Shown piece by piece: positions 19,332 to 27,612 of a stretch of 64,000 bases of DNA. Under the pieces are notes generated by a model. The model worked only from the letters and a program-made list of their open reading frames with translations. It had not been told where the DNA came from and did not search any database. Position 1 is the stretch's first letter, and the number at the start of each line of letters is the position of its first letter. Made by a program: the position numbers and the translations under genes. Source of the stretch: Saccharicrinis sp963665705 (lineage in GTDB: Bacteria; Bacteroidota; Bacteroidia; Bacteroidales; Marinilabiliaceae); the NCBI GenBank assembly GCA_963665705.1, contig OY762448.1, positions 992,001-1,056,000 on the forward strand. The letters run 5' to 3'.

Positions 19332-19393
19332 AAAAAACACACGTCTTTTTTCAAAAAACACGTTACATTTTTCAAAAAACACGTGTGTTTTTT
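19332..19393 (+). promoter_or_regulatory. Nested AAAAACACG hairpin repeats before PAAR
   Basis: AAAAAACACACGT (19332-19344) pairs with ACGTGTGTTTTTT (19381-19393) as a perfect 13-bp stem. Between the arms lie two further AAAAAACACG units (about 19353-19362 and 19374-19383) that could pair alternatively. With the terminator at 19295 this gives four related A-run/CACG units in 100 bases. The PAAR ATG is 40 bases downstream, so this may be an attenuator or mRNA-processing site. The function is inferred. Confidence 0.5.
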
Positions 19394-19432
19394 TTGATAC
19401 GAATAAATGTATTAAAAACAAACACTTTAAAT

Positions 19433-19930
19433 ATGGCCGGAAAACCTATCGCAACCCAAGGAAGCACGCATGTATGCCCAATGGTAACAGGATATGTACC
19501 ACATGTTGGGGGACCAGTAGTGAGCCCTTGTGCACCAAACGTATTAATCAACGGAAAACCTGCAGCTTTAATGGGAGACATGTGTGTATGTGTAGGGCCT
19601 CCGGATATGATTGCTCAAGGAGAGCCGACCGTATTAATCAATGGAACTCCTGTTGCAACCCAAGGATGCATGACAGCCCATGGCGGAATGATTACAGTTG
19701 GTGAACCAACTGTAATGGTAAGTACTGCAACACCGGGAGCAAAAGCCTCTATGGCTTTACAGAAAATTCCTTTTCCTACAATAAATACACTTCAAAAATT
19801 TAAAGCTTCGGTTATAGGTAAGGGAGGAGATCTTAAAGAAGCAGAACAAAATATTAAGGAGGCCAAAGTAGCCGAAGAGAAAGAGATGCTGCAAAAAGGG
19901 CATGTCACTAAGTTTGATGTAAGTTTATAA
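19433..19930 (+). CDS. T6SS spike-tip PAAR-like protein
   Basis: The 165-aa protein has a PAAR-type repeat domain (residues 1-97) rich in Gly, Pro and Cys/His: GSTHVCPMVTG, VVSPCAPNVLINGKPAALMGD, MCVCVGPPDMI, VLINGTPVATQGCMTAHGG and ITVGEPTVMVS. It would sharpen the VgrG tip and bind a metal ion. A helical charged C-terminal extension (about 125-165) probably attaches cargo, most likely the large effector that starts 12 bases downstream. The ATG at 19433 was chosen over an in-frame upstream TTG at 19385 because the PAAR fold begins at once there. Confidence 0.88.
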   Translation: MAGKPIATQGSTHVCPMVTGYVPHVGGPVVSPCAPNVLINGKPAALMGDMCVCVGPPDMIAQGEPTVLINGTPVATQGCMTAHGGMITVGEPTVMVSTATPGAKASMALQKIPFPTINTLQKFKASVIGKGGDLKEAEQNIKEAKVAEEKEMLQKGHVTKFDVSL

Positions 19931-19942
19931 TTATTAGCAAAC

Positions 19943-22900
19943 ATGTTTAAATTCCCAATAAAAGGTTTAAGTGAAGATGTAACTTCATATAATGGAGGTA
20001 ACGGCTCGTACGGAATTACTCCAAAATTTACCTGGCACGGAGGCTTACATATCAGGCCTGTGAAAAATAACGGTTTAATTAACCCAATAGCAGATGGTGT
20101 TATTATTGCTTATCGATTTGGTCCAATTTCAAATGTTGTACAAAAAATAAAAGGAATTGAAGAAACGTTGTGCATTAGCAATAACTTTATATTAATGCAG
20201 CATGTTCATAGATTAGGTGAAGATAAGTTTTTTTATTATTATAGTTTGTACTACAACTTATGTACTTTAGATGAGTTAAAAAAGATTGTCGCAAAACATA
20301 CAAAAGAATATGCTTTTCCTCACCTACAGTCAATTAAATATGTAACCTCAAAGCGACATCCGGATAACACTTTGGAGAAAAGGACTGAAAGTGACGCAAC
20401 AAAGTCATTTGGTTATAGTGTTGCTAACGAAACAAAAACACTTTTTATCGGCGATAAAATTAAGCTGCATCGTGACATATCTAAATGTCATCTTGTAAAA
20501 AAGCCGGTTACAAAGCAAAAAGAAGAAAATAACGAGTCAGTCTCAAATTCTAATCTAATTTCTGATTCAACTGAAGTGTCTTCCGACTCAACTTTATTAA
20601 CAAGCACAGCAATAGCCGAACCGATAATTGCATTAGCAGAAGAAGATAACAAAGCCATAACAAAAAAAGTTGTTTGTGATAAGTGTAAAAAGCAGCCCGG
20701 ACTGGAAGATTATTGTTTTTGTAATGTAAAATGTAAAGGTTGTACTTCGTTATCATGTTTTGAGCCCAATAAAGAAAAGCAGGTTAAGGCAATCGTAGAT
20801 GGAAGTGATGTAATTGTGCCTTTAACACATATTAAAATTGAACCGACAATTAGTAATTATACAGCACTTGTTGTATTTAATAAAGAGTGGTTTGATCCAG
20901 ATGCCAATTATCCATTGGTAGGCCAATATATATATTCAAAGCCTAATTCAAAATGGTATACCAATATCATAAGATGTGATAAAGAGGGAGTAGAATATTT
21001 ACTAGATCCTTATTATAAAGGTGGAAAATGGCGCAAAATATTTGGTAAAGATGAATATATAGTAGTAGGTGAAGATAAGGATAATGAATTAGAGCAGCTT
21101 CATAAAGAATCAATGCCCAAAGATGCAAGAGGAGAATATATTATAAGCAAATTGGGTGACTATACCGAAGGTACTGTTAAAACCTGTTACGAACCTGTAA
21201 AAGCGAGTGATATTATTGCTGAATGTGGCATTGTTCATAAGTCATTTAATGGGCAGGCAGTAAAAAGATTTGAACCGATTCAAAAAATAAAAAAAGAATT
21301 TTTTGAAATTAAACCTGTAAATGTAACAGCCGAAGGTTTAGATGGTACTTATAAAAAAGTATTTGTTTCATATTATCAATTTAAAAATGTAGATTTTAAA
21401 TATAATTCTACTACTCATTTTTATGATTGGAATGATGATAATGCTCAAAATATACAAAGTAAGATACCGGGCTATAATAAGTCAACTAAAGTAAAAAAAG
21501 TATATAGTGGAAAAGGTGATTTACGAGCGTTTAGTTTCGATAATAACTTATTAGATAATGGTGAAGGCGAATATTGGATAAAAGAAGGAGATGAAGGTGC
21601 TGAAATATTGGATTTACGTAATGCCATTGTAGTTAATGATTCAATTACTCATGTAGAGGTGTTTACGCATGAACGCGAAGAACAAATAAAGCGTTTTTTA
21701 AGAGGAAATACCGAACTTGAAGACAAGGACAAAAAATATGTATTGCTTAAAAAAGATACAAAGTTTACCAGTGAGTTAATTCTTGAAGATGCAATAGATA
21801 AAAATACTGCGGTAGAAATTGTTGAAGGCGATTTTAGTAAAGATGATTATGTAAAAATAAAGTTCCCAACAAAAGTTGTGCGAAATATACCTTATAATCT
21901 ATTAGGGAAATATAAAAACAAAAATTACGAAATAGCAGGTGATACTGATTGTAAAGTGTGCCTAAAAAGTTGTAAGAATAAAAAGGGAGATAATTATTAC
22001 TGTAGTTATAATACAGCAAAAGTTTGCTCCACAGAATTAAAAAAGGTAACTGAAGCTTGTGTTGTTAATGAAGATGAGCTAAAAAAATACCTGCCAACCA
22101 ATTATAAAGGCACTTTAAAAAAAGAGAAAGGACTTACCGGATACCGTAAAGTATCGTTTGCACAGAAGGTGCCGTCCATAGAACTGGTAGTTGCTAAAAG
22201 CGAACTAGAAACCAAAAAAGTGCCCAAGTACAATAGTAAAAATGGCGAAAAGGAAACGCATTATTATTTAAAAAACAAACTAACAAAAGCGTTTAAAAGT
22301 GTTCCCAAGAAGAGTGAGTATTACGAAAAACTTGATACAAATAACAAGAAGGATGAATTAGTTGAAACCACCTATGAAGATTTAGGTAAAGGTTATAAAA
22401 TGCCAGAGTATCTGTTAAAAGAAAATGTATTAATACCTCGTAGTGCTGCTAATGTATCAAAAAATGAAAAAGTTACTGAAGTAAATGCCAGTTATTTGAA
22501 AGAGGAACTAAGTGGCAAAGAACTGAATTTAAAAGCTTACCTAAGTCAAAACGTAAAACTAAAAGAAATACTGGTTAACCAGCAAGACCTTACGGCATTT
22601 GATTTTGATTTTGCACCTATGAACAAACAGGATGAAGAAGTCTTCTTTTATGATAAAGTGCCACATGGAGAGGGGATTACAAATAATGCATTGAAATTGG
22701 CAGAGTATCTTAAAGAATGCTGGGAGGATCATTATTCAAGGTATACCGATAATCCGGAAGAAACAAAACGTAAGCTACAAAATCAACGATTTTTAAGGCA
22801 TTATGCTCTTTCTACAGTTCGCTCACCGGAAGTTATGCTAAAGATGTCGCGCAGTATATGGAAACATCAATCAGAATGGGCAAGTCATTCAAACAACTAT

Positions 22901-23830
22901 ATGTCCGATTTAGAGGAGTTTTACGTAGCTGAGCTAAAAGATATATTAGATAGATACCCAAAGGTTGATAAAGATGATCTGGAAGACGAAATAGAAGAAC
23001 ATAAGCAAAACGTACATAACCAGCTCGATACCCATAACTGGTGGCAGGATGTTTGCAAAGGCTCTTCTGCATTTAAGGATAAACCTGCTATATTTGATGA
23101 TGAAAACCTTAACAAACCCAAAGACGAAAAAGAACTTCCGGAAATTAAACTACAAGAATTTTCAAGTGATAGCTTAGTGTATTATTTTCATCCGGTGGCT
23201 TTTGTAGAGGCGATGAGGAGGATGAGTGAGAATATCGCACCGTGGGTGACAATAGCAATTAGAGAATGGAATAAATATAAGGGAGTCAGACAGACAGAGA
23301 GTCCACTTAAGCAACAAATTTATAAATATTTTGATTCAAGCAGTTATCCTTCGGGAACATATAAAACAAATTGGTGTGCGGCGTTTGTAAATTGGTGTTT
23401 TGAACAAACAGAAGAATTTAGAGGAACCAATCCAATTGCAAATGTTGCAGCTTATGATTGGCTCCCTTCCGTTTTGGCAAAAGAGCATAGGAGTGATATA
23501 GATGGCTGGAAGAATAGTGTAAAATTAGAATCTGTTAAAGATGCATTTGTTGGAGCAATCATCGTATTTTCACATTCTCATGTAGCAATAGTGGTAGGTC
23601 AGTCAGAGGATAGGAAAAGTTTAATATATTTAGGAGGAAATCAGTCTGATGGTGCGCCGAATGATGGTAAGGGAAAAAGGACAATATGTACAAATCCCAA
23701 ACTTAAATCTGGATTCAATAGTTCATTTTGGTTAGTAAAACCTAAAGATTTTAAAATTTCATGTAATCCTTATTTGCCAGTTTTGTCTGCTGATGGTGCT
23801 GAATTATCTTATGAGGATACACATAACTAA
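19943..23830 (+). CDS. Large T6SS effector with C-terminal CHAP-type amidase domain
   Basis: The 1295-aa multidomain cargo protein has no signal peptide. Residues 25-115 resemble an M23/LytM-like fold (FTWHGGLHIRP, NPIADGVIIAYRFG, LMQH, YYSLYYNL), but the usual HxxxD and HxH ligands are incomplete, so it is probably degenerate. Cys-rich knuckles follow (about 245-275, CDKCKKQPG and CFCNVKCKGC; again near 670). The middle is Lys/Glu-rich with SH3-like segments, and YYFHPVAFVEAMRRM (about 1075) is a linker motif shared with the orphan effector at 25352. The C-terminal 170 residues form a CHAP/TIGR02594-like amidase: NWCAAFVNWC (Cys1145), AIIVFSHSHVAIVVG (His1213) and LGGNQSDG. It would cleave peptidoglycan in recipient cells. 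It follows PAAR by 12 bases. Confidence 0.8.
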   Translation: MFKFPIKGLSEDVTSYNGGNGSYGITPKFTWHGGLHIRPVKNNGLINPIADGVIIAYRFGPISNVVQKIKGIEETLCISNNFILMQHVHRLGEDKFFYYYSLYYNLCTLDELKKIVAKHTKEYAFPHLQSIKYVTSKRHPDNTLEKRTESDATKSFGYSVANETKTLFIGDKIKLHRDISKCHLVKKPVTKQKEENNESVSNSNLISDSTEVSSDSTLLTSTAIAEPIIALAEEDNKAITKKVVCDKCKKQPGLEDYCFCNVKCKGCTSLSCFEPNKEKQVKAIVDGSDVIVPLTHIKIEPTISNYTALVVFNKEWFDPDANYPLVGQYIYSKPNSKWYTNIIRCDKEGVEYLLDPYYKGGKWRKIFGKDEYIVVGEDKDNELEQLHKESMPKDARGEYIISKLGDYTEGTVKTCYEPVKASDIIAECGIVHKSFNGQAVKRFEPIQKIKKEFFEIKPVNVTAEGLDGTYKKVFVSYYQFKNVDFKYNSTTHFYDWNDDNAQNIQSKIPGYNKSTKVKKVYSGKGDLRAFSFDNNLLDNGEGEYWIKEGDEGAEILDLRNAIVVNDSITHVEVFTHEREEQIKRFLRGNTELEDKDKKYVLLKKDTKFTSELILEDAIDKNTAVEIVEGDFSKDDYVKIKFPTKVVRNIPYNLLGKYKNKNYEIAGDTDCKVCLKSCKNKKGDNYYCSYNTAKVCSTELKKVTEACVVNEDELKKYLPTNYKGTLKKEKGLTGYRKVSFAQKVPSIELVVAKSELETKKVPKYNSKNGEKETHYYLKNKLTKAFKSVPKKSEYYEKLDTNNKKDELVETTYEDLGKGYKMPEYLLKENVLIPRSAANVSKNEKVTEVNASYLKEELSGKELNLKAYLSQNVKLKEILVNQQDLTAFDFDFAPMNKQDEEVFFYDKVPHGEGITNNALKLAEYLKECWEDHYSRYTDNPEETKRKLQNQRFLRHYALSTVRSPEVMLKMSRSIWKHQSEWASHSNNYMSDLEEFYVAELKDILDRYPKVDKDDLEDEIEEHKQNVHNQLDTHNWWQDVCKGSSAFKDKPAIFDDENLNKPKDEKELPEIKLQEFSSDSLVYYFHPVAFVEAMRRMSENIAPWVTIAIREWNKYKGVRQTESPLKQQIYKYFDSSSYPSGTYKTNWCAAFVNWCFEQTEEFRGTNPIANVAAYDWLPSVLAKEHRSDIDGWKNSVKLESVKDAFVGAIIVFSHSHVAIVVGQSEDRKSLIYLGGNQSDGAPNDGKGKRTICTNPKLKSGFNSSFWLVKPKDFKISCNPYLPVLSADGAELSYEDTHN

Positions 23831-23841
23831 GTATTTTGATC

Positions 23842-24612
23842 ATGAAAAAAGAAGTATTATATTTTTTATTATTATTATCGTTTGGATTATTTATAGGTGC
23901 AGATGTTTATAAACTTCAAAAAAAAATAGGAAGTGTACCTGACGAATTAAAAAATGATTCCATATTTAGAGAAATACTTTGGAAACAGCTAAGTAATGGG
24001 GAGTCTGCTTTATATGATAAATCTTTTGATATTGAAACCTATAAATTTTCAAAAGAAGATTTTGAGTGTTTGATTCCGTATTTAAATGGGGTTTTGAAAG
24101 ATGAGGGATTTAAGAATCCTAGTAAAGAAGAGTTTGCTAATAAAGTTAAATCCCTTTTTAATAGAACTATTGATTATGGTACATCACTTAAGTATCTGTA
24201 TATAAATATGGGAAACCCAGCTGATAGAAGTCCAAAGTATTTTCGTTCAGAAAACTCTATAGTAATACATCCATTGGGTATTTTTGTTAGTAAAGAATAT
24301 TGTTTTATAACTCAGTTGTATGCCATTCCAGAGATATTAGATTATAAGAATGAATTTTATAATTTGTATCAGAAAGAGTGTCAGGTAAGTGTTAACTTAA
24401 CAGATGCTGATGGTTCGGAATTGTTATTATATCTATGGAAGGATAATATGGATATTGACGTGACTAATAATCTGAAAACATTTGTAGCAAGAAATAAGTA
24501 TATCTTCAATAATGATTCAACTCAGTTGGATTGGTTATTAGAGCATGATGCAGTATTTATGAATTTATTAATCAAAAACTATGGCTTAAGAATCAATCTC
24601 AATAAAGAATAG
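23842..24612 (+). CDS. Putative immunity protein for the CHAP effector
   Basis: The 256-aa protein has an N-terminal hydrophobic segment (VLYFLLLLSFGLFIGADVY) that acts as a signal peptide or anchor, placing the rest in the periplasm where a peptidoglycan amidase acts. No known family was recognised. It begins 11 bases after the effector stop. The ATG at 23842 was chosen over the in-frame TTG at 23836 because the typical MKKEVLYF signal start fits. Position, export signal and lack of other function make it the expected immunity factor. Confidence 0.6.
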   Translation: MKKEVLYFLLLLSFGLFIGADVYKLQKKIGSVPDELKNDSIFREILWKQLSNGESALYDKSFDIETYKFSKEDFECLIPYLNGVLKDEGFKNPSKEEFANKVKSLFNRTIDYGTSLKYLYINMGNPADRSPKYFRSENSIVIHPLGIFVSKEYCFITQLYAIPEILDYKNEFYNLYQKECQVSVNLTDADGSELLLYLWKDNMDIDVTNNLKTFVARNKYIFNNDSTQLDWLLEHDAVFMNLLIKNYGLRINLNKE

Positions 24613-24668
24613 TGTCTTATTGTATCTGACCTGAGCAAGCTCCCAAAACATTTTATTACACGGTATAC

Positions 24669-25349
24669 CCCCGCTACCGCGCGTGTCCTCACGCGTGGTT
24701 CAATAAAGCAAAGAGTCTTTCCTATAAGAAAATACCAACCAAATAATCCAAATTCTAATGAGTAGAAATTATAAATTTTTCAATTCGGAAGGTGTTTACT
24801 TTGTGAGTTTTGCAGTTGTTAAATGGATAGATGTATTTACCCGCAATGAATATAAAGACATTGTTATTGACAACTTGCAATTTAATCAAAAAGAAAAAGG
24901 GATGGAGATATATGCATGGTGTTTAATGACCAACCATGTCCATCTGGTTTTTAAGAGTACTAAAGGCATAAAACCGGCAATACTATTGGGTAATTTCAAA
25001 AGGTTTACAAGTAAAGCAATACTATCAACAATAAAAGAGAATCCAAGAGAAAGCAGAAGAGAATGGTTATTAGAACAGTTTGAGAAAGCAGGGTTAAAAT
25101 CGTCCAATGTTAGTAAGTACCAATTTTGGCGACATGATAACAAACCAATTGAATTATGGAGTAATAAAGTTATAGATGAGAAAATCAATTATATTCATAA
25201 TAATCCTGTAGAAGAAGGAATAGTATATAAGCCAGAAGAATATATCTATAGTAGTGCCAGAGATTATAGTGGAGAAATAGGTCTAATTGAAGGAGTTGTA
25301 GTTGTGAAGTAAAGCTATACCACGCGTGAGGACACGCGCGGCAGCGGGG
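24669..25349 (+). mobile_element. RAYT element copy 1 (REP-flanked Y1 transposase)
   Basis: A 681-bp unit is bounded by near-perfect 30-bp inverted ends. The left end begins CCCCGCTACCGCGCGTG (24669) and the right end finishes CACGCGCGGCAGCGGGG (25349). Each end is itself a hairpin: CGCGTG and CACGCG around a 4-base AGGA/TCCT loop. The single gene is a Y1 transposase. It sits between the first effector-immunity pair and a truncated effector gene, so it marks a rearrangement boundary. Confidence 0.85.
24758..25312 (+). CDS. REP-associated tyrosine transposase (RAYT), copy 1
   Basis: The 184-aa Y1/HUH-superfamily transposase has the metal-binding HUH motif in MTNHVHLVF (His60 and His62). The RAYT Tyr is in the INYIHNNPVEEGIV segment (Tyr145), followed by the typical YKPEEYIYSSARDY. 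RAYTs act on REP-like palindromes by single-strand cleavage and joining, and such palindromes flank this gene on both sides. It is intact. Copies 2-5 in the window are interrupted, nonsense-mutated, intact and deleted respectively. Confidence 0.92.
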   Translation: MSRNYKFFNSEGVYFVSFAVVKWIDVFTRNEYKDIVIDNLQFNQKEKGMEIYAWCLMTNHVHLVFKSTKGIKPAILLGNFKRFTSKAILSTIKENPRESRREWLLEQFEKAGLKSSNVSKYQFWRHDNKPIELWSNKVIDEKINYIHNNPVEEGIVYKPEEYIYSSARDYSGEIGLIEGVVVVK

Positions 25350-25351
25350 GG

Positions 25352-26838
25352 TAAAAAAAACAGACTTAGGAACCTCAAGTAAACCTGCTGGGCAATATAC
25401 TTTACCACAGGATATAAGTACTCTTTATTATAAAAAGCCTGAGAATAATAAAACAGATTCAAGCCTTGAACACGATTTTATTAGTAATAAATCGGAGCTG
25501 GAAAAAAATATTGTAAAAATTGCTGATAGTAAATGGTACAAAATAAAGTGTATTACTCCTGTTAAAAACCAAAACGGCTTTGTTCAATATCAACAAATTG
25601 AAGGATTAATAAAGTCTGATGATAGTAAAATTTCAAAAGTATCAGCCTTTGACTGGGAAGCTTTTGGTTTTAAGGTTTATAAAGATCAACCAGATACTTT
25701 TGTCTATAAGAATAGTGTACAGCCTTTAGAAAAGATGACGCCACCTGCCTTTTTGAAATCAGCTTGGAGTCATATTGATGCAAATGGTGATGGTAATTTA
25801 AGTAGTAGAGAACTCAAAGATGCCCTACAAAATCAATTTGCACAGCAAAAACTATCAAAAATGATATGCTATCACCAAAGTGAATGGGGTATTGATTTTG
25901 GTTCGTTAAAATCAGAAGTGGAAGTTTTGTTGGATGAAGGTATTGAATTAGAAGAAGATGATACAGAAAAACAAAAACTGCAAGAAGAAAAGAAGACTAT
26001 ACTTAACACTGTAGAGCAAAAAATAAAAGCATTTAATTTTTGGAGCAATGTAAAAATTGCTATCCCCGAAAGTATAAGCAGTATGCCCGATGATTGGATA
26101 TACGATCCGATACTAGATGTATCGCGCAAGCGTTATGCTTGGGAGATGACGTATGAAAAACAAGAGAAAAAAGAGTATAAACCATTTCCAAAATCCAATA
26201 AAGTTTATCATTTTCATCCAATTGCTTTTGTTGAACAGATGAAGAGGATGGAAGATGACTTGAGTTTTTATAGGTGGGCCCATAGTCCATTAGGACTTTT
26301 AATCGCAGAAAAAGAATCAAACAACAACTATAATATTTGCAATAAAATTAAAGGTGGTTTACGTGTTGTACGAAGTGTTAAAGTTGTGATGTTATCGATA
26401 AGAGAGATTCAAGAAAAACAAAAATCAGGTAAAATTTTTGCTGTTGGTAGATATCAATTAATACCTATTACATTAAAGGCTGCGGTGAAAGAATTAAAAC
26501 TTGATATAAATCAAAAACTAAGTGAGAGCATGCAAGACAGAATTTTTGAAGAATATCTAATAAGCAAAAAAAGACCTCAAATAATAAGTTATTTAGAAAA
26601 AGAAGGTTCAATTCATGACGCAATGTATGCAGCTGCAAAAGAATGGGCGAGTATAGGAGTTGAAAAAGGCAAGCGCATCAGTTATAAAAAGATTGAAAAA
26701 GATGGCAAAGTCACCTATGAAAAAAGATTTGCAGAAGGTGGTGAATCATTTTATGCTGGGGATGGATTGAATCAAGCACATATCTCACCCAAAGAAATAA
26801 AATCAGTTTTAGAAAAATCAAAAAATCAATTTTCATGA
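25352..26838 (+). pseudogene. Truncated T6SS effector: EF-hand plus muramidase-like C-terminus
   Basis: An open frame runs from the RAYT right end at 25352 without any plausible start, so the 5' part of the gene is missing. Readable pieces are an SH3-like segment (SKWYKIKCITPV, about 25530-25570), an EF-hand calcium loop DANGDGNLSSRE (25777-25812), the linker motif YHFHPIAFVEQMKRM (26206-26250) shared with the 1295-aa effector, and a lysozyme/transglycosylase-like end. That end has LLIAEKESNNNYN (putative catalytic Glu), GRYQLIPITLKA, SMQDRIFEEYLI and AAKEWASIGV. An internal ATG (25735) could start a 367-aa product, but this is probably a displaced effector 3' cassette. Its stop overlaps the next ATG. 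Confidence 0.7.
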
Positions 26839-27245
26839 ATAAGTTGACCGTATTATTGTTGTTATGTATAATATTTTTTTCATGTGAATATAAAAGCAGA
26901 AGTAATGATGCATGTACAAAAACAGAAGATCATTTGGATGAGAAAGATCGAAGCTTAAAGAATCAGAAAAAGAAATATGATGTTTTTAAAATAATATTTG
27001 AATGCACTACATATATTAATCAGCAGATTACTGATGTATCTATCGAAACATACGTTGTTAAGTTTGAAGATGATATTTTGCAATCTATTAATTATGATGG
27101 AGATAGTATTGATGTAATGCAAGATATTCATCCGGAACTTAAGTCCGAAATAATTAATAGTTGTAAAAATAAACAAAAGGATAAAATATCAACTTTCACA
27201 ATAAGTTGTGGTTCTGGTTGCGCTATGACATATGTGGAACAATAA
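26835..27245 (+). CDS. Putative immunity lipoprotein of the muramidase-like effector
   Basis: The 136-aa lipoprotein has a signal peptide and lipobox (LLCIIFFSC, Cys17), then a charged 118-residue mature part with Cys near the end (TISCGSGCAMTY). It starts inside the effector stop (ATGA, 4-base overlap), the tightest coupling in the effector region. Lysozyme-inhibiting lipoproteins are common immunity factors for muramidase effectors, which fits. No named family was recognised. It is still intact although its effector has lost its 5' half. Confidence 0.6.
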   Translation: MNKLTVLLLLCIIFFSCEYKSRSNDACTKTEDHLDEKDRSLKNQKKKYDVFKIIFECTTYINQQITDVSIETYVVKFEDDILQSINYDGDSIDVMQDIHPELKSEIINSCKNKQKDKISTFTISCGSGCAMTYVEQ

Positions 27246-27336
27246 GTTTGAGATTAATGATTTTATCATTAATAGTTTAGTCAATGGTTAACAAAGTAAA
27301 ATACCATAAAGGAATTATGCTAGAGTAAATTAAAAT

Positions 27337-27364
27337 AGAGAGAGGTTGTTGCCTCTCTTTTTAT
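27337..27364 (+). terminator. Terminator after the immunity lipoprotein
   Basis: AGAGAGG (27339-27345) pairs with CCTCTCT (27352-27358) around TTGTTG and is followed by TTTTTAT. It ends the effector-immunity transcript. Confidence 0.8.
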
Positions 27365-27612
27365 GTAAAGACATAAGCTTCAATAACCCAAAAACCGAAA
27401 TATAAAACCTGCTTGGCAAGTGAAAATCGTAAACCAAAGACCAAATTATCAACCCCCCCCCGCTACCGCGCGTGTCCTCACGCGTGGTTCAATAAAGCAA
27501 AGAGTCTTTCCTATAAGAAAATACCAACCCAATAATCCAAATTCTAATGAGTAGAAATTATAAATTTTTCAATTCGGAAGGTGTTTACTTTGTGAGTTTT
27601 GCAGTTGTTGAA

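Noticed and set aside
19309..19397. Regularly spaced AAAAACACG units as a CRISPR-like array
   Set aside because: Units are short, unequal and pair with each other as hairpins; there are no unique spacers of constant length and no cas genes.
19300..19704. 134-codon frame overlapping the PAAR gene
   Set aside because: It overlaps the PAAR gene in another frame and has Cys/Arg-rich low-likelihood composition; the PAAR frame has clear family motifs.
24886..25188. 100-aa antisense frame repeated in every RAYT copy (29073, 33465, 34108)
   Set aside because: It is the shadow of the conserved transposase gene; it follows the copies only because the DNA is duplicated.
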